NCBI RefSeq assembly: GCF_007860125.1
Contig: NZ_SJPW01000005.1
Location: forward strand, 661,295 to 725,294
Reading direction: 5' to 3'
Length of the DNA stretch: 64,000 nt
From: Rubripirellula tenax
GTDB lineage: Bacteria; Planctomycetota; Planctomycetia; Pirellulales; Pirellulaceae
Shown here: positions 8,113-15,899 of the stretch, one piece after another
Position numbering within the stretch: position 1 is the stretch's first letter
How the letters are laid out: each line of letters opens with the position of its first letter
Notes under the pieces: generated by a model
Seen by the model: the letters and a program-made list of their open reading frames with translations, nothing else
What the model was told of the DNA's origin: nothing
Database searches by the model: none
Program-made: the position numbers and the translations under genes

Positions 8113-9792
8113 ATGAATCAATCGCTCAACAAATACAGCAGCAAAATCACTCAGCCGAAAAGCCAAGGCGCATCCCAGGCGATGCTTTACGCCACCGGCA
8201 TGACGTCCGAGGACATGAACAAGCCGCAAGTCGGCATCGCAAGCGTTTGGTACGAAGGCAACTCGTGCAACATGCACCTGTTGGACCTTGCCGCCGATGT
8301 CAAACAGTCGGTCGTCGACGCGGGCATGGTCGGGATGCGGTTCAATACGATTGGAGTATCGGACGGCATCTCGATGGGCACCGACGGGATGAGCTACAGC
8401 CTGCAATCGCGCGACCTGATCGCCGATTCGATCGAAACCATCATGGCGGCCCAGTGGTATGACGCGATGATCGCGTTGCCGGGATGTGACAAGAACATGC
8501 CGGGCTGCTTGATCGCGATGGGTCGGCTGAATCGCCCCGCCATCATGGTCTACGGCGGAACGATCAAGCCGGGAATCTGTGGCGGCAAAAAACTGGACAT
8601 CGTTTCCGCGTTTCAAGCCTACGGCGAATACGTCGCCGGCAAGATTACCGAAGAAGAACGCGCCGAAATCATTCGCAAGAGTTGCCCAGGCGCCGGCGCT
8701 TGTGGCGGCATGTACACGGCCAACACGATGGCCACCGCGATCGAAGCGTTGGGCATGTCGCTGCCCTATTCGGCCAGCATCCCCGCCGTCGACGCGGACA
8801 AAAAACAAGAATGCGAACGGGCCGGTGCGGCGATTCTTGAACTGCTGAAGAAGGACATCAAGCCTCGCGACATCATGACCCGAGCGGCCTTCGAGAACGC
8901 GATGGTGACCGTCATGGCGCTCGGCGGCAGCACCAATGCCGTGCTTCACTTGATCGCGATGGCTCGATCGGTCGACGTCCCCCTGACGATCGATGACTTC
9001 CAATCGGTCAGCGATCGAATCCCCTTCCTGGCCGACTTGAAGCCCAGCGGCCAGTTCGTCCAAGAAGATCTTCATTCGATCGGCGGAACGCCCGCAGTGA
9101 TGAAGTATCTGCTTGAAAAAGGCTTGATGGACGGTTCTTGCATGACCTGCACGGGCAAAACGCTGGCCGAGAACGTCGCCGACTTGCCGGGGCTAAAGGA
9201 GGGTCAAACGATTATCATGCCCGTCGAAAAGCCGATCAAGGCGAGCGGCCACATTCGTATCCTTAAAGGATCGTTGGCTCCCGAGGGCGCGGTCGCCAAA
9301 ATCACGGGCAAAGAAGGCTTGATCTTCACGGGCCCCGCGAGATGCTTTGACAGCGAAGAAGACATGCTGCACGCCCTCGAGGACAAAAAGATCGAAAAGG
9401 GCGACGTCGTTGTCATCCGCTACGAAGGCCCCAAGGGTGGTCCGGGGATGCCCGAAATGTTAACACCCACCAGCGCGATCATGGGCGCCGGACTGGGCAG
9501 CGACGTGGCCATGCTGACCGACGGGCGGTTCAGCGGCGGCAGCCACGGGTTCATCGTCGGCCACATCACGCCCGAAGCCCAAGAAGGTGGTCCGATCGGT
9601 CTCCTGCAAGATGGTGACATCTGCACGATCAATGCGGAAACCAATCGCTTGGACGTCGACGTCGACGAAGCCGAAATGGCCAAACGTAAATCGACGTGGA
9701 CGGCACCTCCACTGAAGGCGACTCGCGGAACGCTTTACAAGTACATCAAGACCGTCAAGAGTGCCAGCGAAGGCTGCGTCACGGACGAGTGA
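8113..9792 (+). CDS. ilvD: Dihydroxy-acid dehydratase
   Basis: 559 aa from the ATG at 8113, where the family consensus begins. Catalyses dehydration of 2,3-dihydroxy-3-methyl acids to 2-oxo acids, the third common step of valine, leucine and isoleucine synthesis. The three iron-sulfur cysteines are Cys52 (GNSCN), Cys125 (GCDKNMPGC) and Cys197 ([12 protein letters not shown]). The C-terminal half has the expected [19 protein letters not shown] block. Length is normal. The next gene starts 4 nt after its stop, so they are probably one transcript. No other branched-chain amino-acid gene is in the window. Confidence 0.97.
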   Translation: MNQSLNKYSSKITQPKSQGASQAMLYATGMTSEDMNKPQVGIASVWYEGNSCNMHLLDLAADVKQSVVDAGMVGMRFNTIGVSDGISMGTDGMSYSLQSRDLIADSIETIMAAQWYDAMIALPGCDKNMPGCLIAMGRLNRPAIMVYGGTIKPGICGGKKLDIVSAFQAYGEYVAGKITEEERAEIIRKSCPGAGACGGMYTANTMATAIEALGMSLPYSASIPAVDADKKQECERAGAAILELLKKDIKPRDIMTRAAFENAMVTVMALGGSTNAVLHLIAMARSVDVPLTIDDFQSVSDRIPFLADLKPSGQFVQEDLHSIGGTPAVMKYLLEKGLMDGSCMTCTGKTLAENVADLPGLKEGQTIIMPVEKPIKASGHIRILKGSLAPEGAVAKITGKEGLIFTGPARCFDSEEDMLHALEDKKIEKGDVVVIRYEGPKGGPGMPEMLTPTSAIMGAGLGSDVAMLTDGRFSGGSHGFIVGHITPEAQEGGPIGLLQDGDICTINAETNRLDVDVDEAEMAKRKSTWTAPPLKATRGTLYKYIKTVKSASEGCVTDE

Positions 9793-9796
9793 TCTG

Positions 9797-10105
9797 ATGG
9801 CAAACCCCAAACGCATTCCGAACAAGTTCAAACCGTGGATCGCGATTCGCAAGAAGTTCGGGCTGTCGCATACTCACGTCCAAATGGCGCGTGAGCTTGG
9901 CATGGACATCAAACGCATTCGCCAACCGGCGAAGCCGGATCCGAACATGCCGGGCCGGTTGCCGCTGAACAAGTACATCGAAAAACTCTACCTCGAACGA
10001 TTCGACAAGGCGGAACCCGACGAAGTCAAGTCGATGGAAGACTTGGCTGCCGAACACATGGCCCGACGCGCCGCAAAGAAAGCATCCAGCGACGAAGAAG
10101 AGTAA
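9797..10105 (+). CDS. Small conserved protein of unknown function downstream of ilvD
   Basis: 102 aa from the ATG at 9797 (an in-frame ATG at 9761 lies inside ilvD). It is basic at the N-terminus (PKRIPNKFKPW) and acidic at the C-terminus. The KFKPWIAIRKKFGLSHTHVQMARELGM block resembles, from memory, a widespread family of short bacterial proteins with the pattern KPWxEARKxxxLSHxHxQMARELGMNPK; no function is known to me. No membrane segment or cysteine. Probably co-transcribed with ilvD. Confidence 0.8.
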   Translation: MANPKRIPNKFKPWIAIRKKFGLSHTHVQMARELGMDIKRIRQPAKPDPNMPGRLPLNKYIEKLYLERFDKAEPDEVKSMEDLAAEHMARRAAKKASSDEEE

Positions 10106-10124
10106 CGCACGTTGACGCTCGATA

Positions 10125-12494
10125 CTAAAAGTCGCGAGTCGAAAAATACACGCAGCTGATGGTCAACATCACGACGATGAAGGCGGCACAGCTGAAGACG
10201 GGCCGTGCGATTTTGTATCGCACCAATTCTTCATCTTCGCTTTGTTGATTGATTGCGATTGCCGATTGGCCGCTGACCATCGCGGCGATCGTTTCGCCCA
10301 ATTCGCCCGTTTGCGGAATGACTGTTCTTAACGGCGTGATCACCATTTGATCCACCCATCGCCAACGAGACAATTCTGGGCGAATGCGGCGCGTCACGCT
10401 CAGGTCATCAGCCGAAAGGATGTCGATCTGGTCGACATGATGCGAAAGGTAAATCGCTGCGTCACGCCGATTCAGCTCCACTGCTTCGACATCACCGGGG
10501 CCGATCGTGTCGCTGAACTGGTAAATCACACCGTCCTGGCCGCCGGTTGGCTGAACCACCCGGCATTCCCCATCACTGGTGACCACCGCAAACCGCTTGC
10601 CATCCCCCATTCCGGCCGCATCGACGGGAATCAATCCCTCCGGCAATTCAAAACTTCCCAGGGTCTTCAGGGTCGTCGCGTCAAATAATTCAACGGGTTC
10701 GTCTTGGCGAGTGACCAACACGACGTTGCCTTCGAGTGCTATCACGCCTCGCTTGGATGCTTCGCCATCCAACGAATGCGTTACTGATTCTGTCCACCGT
10801 CGTGTCGTTCCACCATCGGCCGGCGCGTCCAGTCGGGTCAAACGTCCCCGACTGAGCGTGATCAAGAACATGCCGTCCGATGAAACCACGACTCCGCGAG
10901 GCGGCGTGACAGCCATTCGCTCGGGCAGCACCGAAGTGAATTCTTCGGTCGCACTGCCCATCATGTTGGTCAGCTTGGACAACCACGACGCCGACTGGAC
11001 TTCTTCGATCGGCGCGTCCTCGTCTTTGTCACTCTCTATTTCTTTGCCGGCGGGCCGTTCGCCGATCGCTCCTAAAATTCTTGACTGTGTGGTTTGCAAT
11101 AAGTCGCCCGTATTCAACGCCAATACCGATTCGTCGCCACTTCGATACAACCATGTCGTTGCCGTCGGCAATCGCAAACTCGGTTCCGCAACCCAATCGT
11201 CCGACTCGCGAAGCACCAGCAAATCCAACGATCCCGACCCAAACGGATTGAATCGCCCGCCGTGAACTCGCGCCGTCGCGATTGACGAATCGGACAACAC
11301 GATGGGCGGGACGATGCGATCTTGATTCATCGCATCGCTTTCAAAAATCTCTTTCCACTGATTCTTCCCGGCCTCGTATTGAACAAGACCTCCGCCACGC
11401 GTGGACGCGAAAATCTGTTCACCGACCATCGCTAAATGCTGAATGCGATCGGGTCGCTTCACCAACCCATCGAATAGGCCGCCAATCACGCCCGTCACCA
11501 AACAAATCGCTCCAAAAATGGTGGTCACGCCAATCGCTAAAATCGGCGATCGCCATCGTAACCCCGCCAGTGTGGAGACGCTGTAGAAGACCGAAAACAA
11601 GAAGACCGAAACCGGAATGCACCACAACAATCGTGGGTTCCAAACGTCCAATCGTGTGCCGGCGATCAAGTACAAACCCAGCACCAATTGCGTCACGCAC
11701 AACAGCACGAACGCACAGCCGCCGATGAACTTGCTGATCAACAGCAAAGATCGCGACACGGGCTTGCTGAGCAACAGATGCAACGACCCCGGTTGAAGCA
11801 TGTCGGGAACAATCGACGCAGTCACCAAGATGCCCAAAAAAATCAACACGAACCCCAACAACCAATTAATGATTGTCGGCAAGACCCATTGATTGATCAG
11901 CGTCGTAAACTGGGTCTTATCGACAGCCAAGTTGGCGGGAAAATCCAAACCGGCATAGGTCAAGAACATCGAACGAGACGAACGCGATTCGAACACACCC
12001 GGCAAAGCCGCTTCGATCCGAAGCCGAGCCCGTCGCAGCTTCAGCGATTCATCGAGTTCGCCTTCGAGTTTTTCGTCGAGCTCGCGCAGTTCACGAAGCC
12101 GCAACGTCGACTTCCATGCCTCTTGGTCATACCAAGATTGGTCTTTCATCAACTCGTTGAGCGCATCAGCAAGTACCGTCAAACGAATGCGAACCTCGTC
12201 GCCCTCGCCGACGCGTCTGAGTTGGCGGCGCAAATCGTCCGGCATCGCCGCGACGATCCGCCCGATCGGTTGCTCCTTTGCGGTCGGGTCCACCAACCCT
12301 TGCGCCAGCATCGCTTTCATCCGCGTGCCATTGTGAAAGTCTTGGCCACGGAACAGCGTTGTGAAGTCTTCGCGATATCCGATCGGCGCCAAAAAGGCCA
12401 ACAGCAACCAGATCGCGACAAAGGCGACCCAAAGCACTCGCGACGAGAGCGCCGCCCGGAATGAATCGGTGATGACTGCGATGTAGGGACGCAT
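10125..12494 (-). CDS. ABC-2 type permease with large propeller-like insertion
   Basis: 789 aa from the ATG at 12494, which overlaps the ATPase stop (TGATG). Predicted helices lie near 20-39, 205-230, 252-278, 288-310, 316-340 and 765-785. Between helices 1 and 2 is a charged, helical soluble segment (about 40-200) typical of ABC-2 exporters. Between helices 5 and 6 is about 400 residues (350-750) made of short beta-rich repeats (for example LAMVGEQIFASTRGGGLVQY, GVVVSSDGMFLITLSRGRLT, GKRFAVVTSDGECRVVQ), suggesting a WD40/quinoprotein-like beta-propeller. Ordinary ABC-2 permeases of this type are 250-550 aa. With its ATPase it should form an exporter; the substrate is unknown. Confidence 0.8.
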   Translation of the reverse strand: MRPYIAVITDSFRAALSSRVLWVAFVAIWLLLAFLAPIGYREDFTTLFRGQDFHNGTRMKAMLAQGLVDPTAKEQPIGRIVAAMPDDLRRQLRRVGEGDEVRIRLTVLADALNELMKDQSWYDQEAWKSTLRLRELRELDEKLEGELDESLKLRRARLRIEAALPGVFESRSSRSMFLTYAGLDFPANLAVDKTQFTTLINQWVLPTIINWLLGFVLIFLGILVTASIVPDMLQPGSLHLLLSKPVSRSLLLISKFIGGCAFVLLCVTQLVLGLYLIAGTRLDVWNPRLLWCIPVSVFLFSVFYSVSTLAGLRWRSPILAIGVTTIFGAICLVTGVIGGLFDGLVKRPDRIQHLAMVGEQIFASTRGGGLVQYEAGKNQWKEIFESDAMNQDRIVPPIVLSDSSIATARVHGGRFNPFGSGSLDLLVLRESDDWVAEPSLRLPTATTWLYRSGDESVLALNTGDLLQTTQSRILGAIGERPAGKEIESDKDEDAPIEEVQSASWLSKLTNMMGSATEEFTSVLPERMAVTPPRGVVVSSDGMFLITLSRGRLTRLDAPADGGTTRRWTESVTHSLDGEASKRGVIALEGNVVLVTRQDEPVELFDATTLKTLGSFELPEGLIPVDAAGMGDGKRFAVVTSDGECRVVQPTGGQDGVIYQFSDTIGPGDVEAVELNRRDAAIYLSHHVDQIDILSADDLSVTRRIRPELSRWRWVDQMVITPLRTVIPQTGELGETIAAMVSGQSAIAINQQSEDEELVRYKIARPVFSCAAFIVVMLTISCVYFSTRDF

Positions 12495-13546
12495 CAGACT
12501 TGGCCCACCAAACGCATAAAAGTGTCCTCGAGTGAAGGACGCTTGTTTTCCAATCGCACGATCGAGTGGCCGTGCTGTCGCAGGACATCGATCAACCGGT
12601 CGACTGCAGCCTGGTCGGGCGACAGCAGTGTGACCCGGTGAGTTGCCGCACCCGCAACCCTTGCGATCACAGAACAAGTAGCCGGATCGATCTCGGGCGG
12701 CAAATGAATCGAATCCCCATGCCCCAGGGCGGCGCGCGCGTCGATCAATACGTTGGCAGCATCGGTCGGTGACGCCAACTCGTCGATCGACCCAATCGCC
12801 AAAAGCTTTCCGCCCGCCATGATGGCAACGCGAGAACACACCATCTCGACTTCTTGAAGAATATGGCTGTTCAAGAAAATCGTCTTTCCCAAGTCTCGCA
12901 AACGTTCGATCACTTTGCGGACTTCGTTGCGTCCGACCGGATCCAAACCGTCGGTGGGTTCATCCAACACCAACAGATCCGGGTCGTGCATCAATGCTTG
13001 GGCCAGTCCCAACCGTTGGTACATCCCTTTGCTGAATCGCCGAACCGACTCGTTGTCGCGTCCGCGAAGTCCCACCAATTCCAACAGCTCGTCGCTACGA
13101 CGATCGATTTCTGCGGAACTCATACGGCTGAGTCGACCATAAAATCCAAGCGCCGTTCGCGCAGTGTGATGCCGATCGACCCGCAACGACTCGGGCAAGT
13201 AACCGACGCGACAACGGGCGGCAGTGCTGCCGGCCCGTTGACCAAACATCGAAGCCGATCCGCTGGTCGGCTTCACAACGCCAAGCAATATTTTGATCAT
13301 GGTGGTTTTGCCGGCGCCGTTGGGGCCAAGCAATCCAAAGACGTCGCCGGCACGAGCTTCCAACGATACGCCACCGAGCGCGTTGATGTCGCGACGTCCT
13401 CGAAACGACCACCCCGAATACGTCTTGCACAGATCACGGACTTGGACGATCGGCGCATCAGCGTTGGAAACATCGGCGCTGGGCTTATCGGCGCTGGGCT
13501 TATCGGCCACCGACACATCACCGAACGCTGGGTTCGACTGACTCAC
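12494..13546 (-). CDS. ABC transporter ATP-binding protein
   Basis: 350 aa from a GTG at 13546 that overlaps the upstream stop in GTGA. Walker A GPNGAGKTT at 74-82; signature FSKGMYQRLGLAQAL; Walker B LLVLDEPTDGLDP; switch His in FLNSHILQEVE. The DEPTDGLDP form is typical of ABC-2 exporter ATPases (gliding/Nos/CcmA-like group). A polar N-terminal leader of about 30 residues contains a short duplication (DKPSA twice), encoded by tandem 15-bp repeats near 13470-13505. Coupled to the permease downstream by a 1-nt overlap. Confidence 0.9.
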   Translation of the reverse strand: MSQSNPAFGDVSVADKPSADKPSADVSNADAPIVQVRDLCKTYSGWSFRGRRDINALGGVSLEARAGDVFGLLGPNGAGKTTMIKILLGVVKPTSGSASMFGQRAGSTAARCRVGYLPESLRVDRHHTARTALGFYGRLSRMSSAEIDRRSDELLELVGLRGRDNESVRRFSKGMYQRLGLAQALMHDPDLLVLDEPTDGLDPVGRNEVRKVIERLRDLGKTIFLNSHILQEVEMVCSRVAIMAGGKLLAIGSIDELASPTDAANVLIDARAALGHGDSIHLPPEIDPATCSVIARVAGAATHRVTLLSPDQAAVDRLIDVLRQHGHSIVRLENKRPSLEDTFMRLVGQV

Positions 13547-13989
13547 GCGGCCAACGCACGAATGATCAAGTAGGCCAGCCATACCGAACCGACCGCGATG
13601 ACGCCGGTCGCCAACCAACGATGGGCCGGTTGCGACCACGAAGGCTGTTGAACCTCGCGTTCGTAAAGATGGCGAAACCGTTCGCGTTGATGCTCTGATT
13701 CGAAAACACCGTCTTCGACCAGCTCGTGCAGCCCGAACTGCAACGAGTATTCAACGACGCCAAAAACACTGTGTCGTTGGTCTCGCGAATCGACGCCAAC
13801 CCCTTCGAAAAACCAGAGCTGGTTCCCGAATGCGGCATCCGATTCGGCGCGGTCATCGACGCATCGAATCTGTAGCAATTCACTACGGTCAGGACAGAAC
13901 CGCGCGCGGACCAACCCTCGAGTACAATCTAGTCGTACTTGTCGGATGGTTCGCTCGGGAAAGCGTCGTGTCCTTGTATCGGCGCTCAC
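13543..13989 (-). CDS. Small tail-anchored protein, first gene of ABC exporter unit
   Basis: 148 aa from a GTG at 13989 preceded by TTGGAG at a suitable distance; the longer ATG-initiated frame to 14424 runs antisense through the histidine kinase start and is rejected. The N-terminal ~115 residues are soluble and mixed alpha/beta in character (for example AAFGNQLWFFEGVGVD and GVVEYSLQFGLHELVEDGVFES), then a single hydrophobic helix (about 124-144) closes the protein. No family recognised. Its stop overlaps the ATPase GTG start by 4 nt, so it is probably a co-translated accessory subunit of the exporter. Confidence 0.72.
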   Translation of the reverse strand: MSADTRTRRFPERTIRQVRLDCTRGLVRARFCPDRSELLQIRCVDDRAESDAAFGNQLWFFEGVGVDSRDQRHSVFGVVEYSLQFGLHELVEDGVFESEHQRERFRHLYEREVQQPSWSQPAHRWLATGVIAVGSVWLAYLIIRALAA

Positions 13990-14170
13990 GGGTGGTTCTC
14001 CAAAACCGACGCTGTTAAGGGATGTCGTCCGACTGTGCGGCGCATTATTGCGAGATATCAAGCCAACGTCATGCCCATTTAAGAAATTTCGTTTTTGAAT
14101 GGCAAAATAGTCTGGCTGACGCCACCCCCCCTCCCCTTTTCGAAACTCCGTCCAGGTCCATCCCCGCACC

Positions 14171-15106
14171 ATGCTGGAACGTCGATCCCTGAGAGCCCCC
14201 ATCACCCTTGGCGTGGTGATGATCGTCATGGTTGTCATCCTGGCGGCCGTTTGGATCCTGGGCAATGTGTTGGCAGCAACGGGAAATCTGGGTTCGCGAG
14301 CCGTTTTCGGCACGATTCTGGCTACCGGGACGCTACTGATCGCCGGCGTCCTTGCGGGGGTAATTGCATACCTCACATTGACTGTCAAGGCATTCAATCT
14401 GAATCGTCGACAATCGAACTTCATCGACGCGGTGACCCATGAACTGAAAAGCCCGATCGCGTCCTTGAAGCTTTACCTACAAACGATGGCTCGCCGAACG
14501 GTGGACGAGCAACAGCAGCAGGATTTTCACCAGTTCATGCTCGAGGATGTCGAGCGACTCGATTCGCTGATCAACCACCTGCTGGACGCGGCTCGGATCG
14601 AGCGTGGGATCGAACCCGCCGACGACGAATTGCTTCGCCTGGACGAACTGTTGACCAAGTGCGGTTCGGCAGCCTGCATGCGTTATCGCTTGCCGCCCGA
14701 AACGGTGAAGTTGGAATCCGAGCCGGTGACCATGCTCAGCCAGTTGATCCAGCTAGAGATTTTGTTTCGAAACCTGATCGACAACGCCGTCAAATATGGT
14801 GGAAAACCACCCGAGGTCTTGATCTCGGTGAAAGTCGATCCGGATCGAAAGGTTCGCGTTTCGATCACTGACAACGGCGCCGGGATTCCGGCCAACCAAC
14901 GGCGAAAGGTGTTTGGTCGGTTTGTCCGACTCGGCAACGAACTTGAACGAAGCACGCCGGGCACAGGTCTAGGGCTTTACCTTGTTCGTACGGTCACCAA
15001 GTCGATCGGCGGTTCGGTGCGTGTGTGCGATCGCACGGAAGGCACGGGGACCGAGTTCGAGGTCACGCTCGCAGGGGTTGTTCCGCCGGACCCGGTCGAT
15101 GGTTAG
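14171..15106 (+). CDS. Membrane sensor histidine kinase
   Basis: 311 aa. Two hydrophobic helices (about 13-36 and 45-72) with a very short loop between them, then HisKA with the phospho-acceptor His90 in VTHELKSPIASLK, and an HATPase_c domain: N box NLIDNAVKYG, G1 DNGAGIP, F box RKVFGRFVRLG, G2 GTGLGLYLV. The lack of a periplasmic domain means the signal is sensed in or at the membrane, or through a partner. The response regulator begins 55 nt downstream, so they form a two-component pair. Confidence 0.93.
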   Translation: MLERRSLRAPITLGVVMIVMVVILAAVWILGNVLAATGNLGSRAVFGTILATGTLLIAGVLAGVIAYLTLTVKAFNLNRRQSNFIDAVTHELKSPIASLKLYLQTMARRTVDEQQQQDFHQFMLEDVERLDSLINHLLDAARIERGIEPADDELLRLDELLTKCGSAACMRYRLPPETVKLESEPVTMLSQLIQLEILFRNLIDNAVKYGGKPPEVLISVKVDPDRKVRVSITDNGAGIPANQRRKVFGRFVRLGNELERSTPGTGLGLYLVRTVTKSIGGSVRVCDRTEGTGTEFEVTLAGVVPPDPVDG

Positions 15107-15161
15107 CGTAGTCGGACGCGATAAGTCCGCTGATTGAAAATTCACTTACAAATTGAACGAT

Positions 15162-15899
15162 ATGCGTTCCCACATTTTGGTCGTCGAAGACGAGAAGCAC
15201 CTCGGCGTCGGCATCAAATACAACTTGGAAGCCGAAGGCTATCGAGTGACGTTGGTCGAAGATGGGCCAACGGCGCTGCGGATCGTCGACAACGGCAGTG
15301 AGTCGATCGGCTTGATCGTTCTCGACTTGATGCTTCCCGGAATGAGCGGCTACACCGTTTGCGAAACGATTCGCGAGGCGGGAATCAAAATCCCAGTATT
15401 GATGTTGTCGGCCCGCACACTTGCCGAGGACCGCACACGAGGGTTCGATGTCGGCGCCAGCCAATACATGAGCAAGCCGTTCGAGTTGGACGAGTTGCTA
15501 AGCCGGATCAAGAATCTGTTGCAAACCAGTGTGCAGTCGACGCCCCCGCCCGCGCCCAAACGCATCTACGAACAGATCTCGCAGGTCCAGTTTGGGAACG
15601 TCGACGCAAACTTTGAAACACACGAAGTGACCGTCAAGGGCGAGATCGTGCGGATGACTCCGAAAGAACTGAAACTGCTTCGCTACTTTGTCGAACACCA
15701 AGGTCGCGTCATCAGCCGAAACGAGTTGCTGACACAGGTGTGGGAGCTTTCCGGCAATCTGCAAACGCGAGCCGTCGACCAGTTCATCGCCAGGTTGCGA
15801 AAGATCATCGAACCCGACAGCACCGCGCCGATCCATTTGTTGACGATCCGCGACGCGGGTTATCGATTCGTTCTAGAACCGGTTGCCGACCTATCCTGA
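15162..15899 (+). CDS. OmpR/PhoB-family response regulator
   Basis: 245 aa from the ATG at 15162; a TTG nine bases upstream is an alternative. Receiver domain: acidic pair near Glu9-Asp10, phospho-acceptor Asp55 (LIVLDLMLPG), conserved Ser83 (MLSAR) and Lys105 (MSKPFE). After a Pro-rich linker the winged-helix DNA-binding domain begins near 145, with TPKELKLLRYFVEHQGRVISRNELL and the wing IRDAGYRFV. Its last 40 bases overlap the 3' end of the convergent DUF1592-family gene, so the two coding tails share DNA. Confidence 0.93.
   Translation: MRSHILVVEDEKHLGVGIKYNLEAEGYRVTLVEDGPTALRIVDNGSESIGLIVLDLMLPGMSGYTVCETIREAGIKIPVLMLSARTLAEDRTRGFDVGASQYMSKPFELDELLSRIKNLLQTSVQSTPPPAPKRIYEQISQVQFGNVDANFETHEVTVKGEIVRMTPKELKLLRYFVEHQGRVISRNELLTQVWELSGNLQTRAVDQFIARLRKIIEPDSTAPIHLLTIRDAGYRFVLEPVADLS

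Noticed and set aside
8065..9075. 336-aa minus-strand frame opposite ilvD
   Set aside because: Antisense to a certain gene, with composition typical of shadow frames (Asp/Arg/His-rich).
13990..14424. N-terminal extension of the minus-strand frame 13543-14424 (293 aa)
   Set aside because: It runs antisense through the histidine kinase start and its residues show no family resemblance; the GTG at 13989 with TTGGAG upstream is better.
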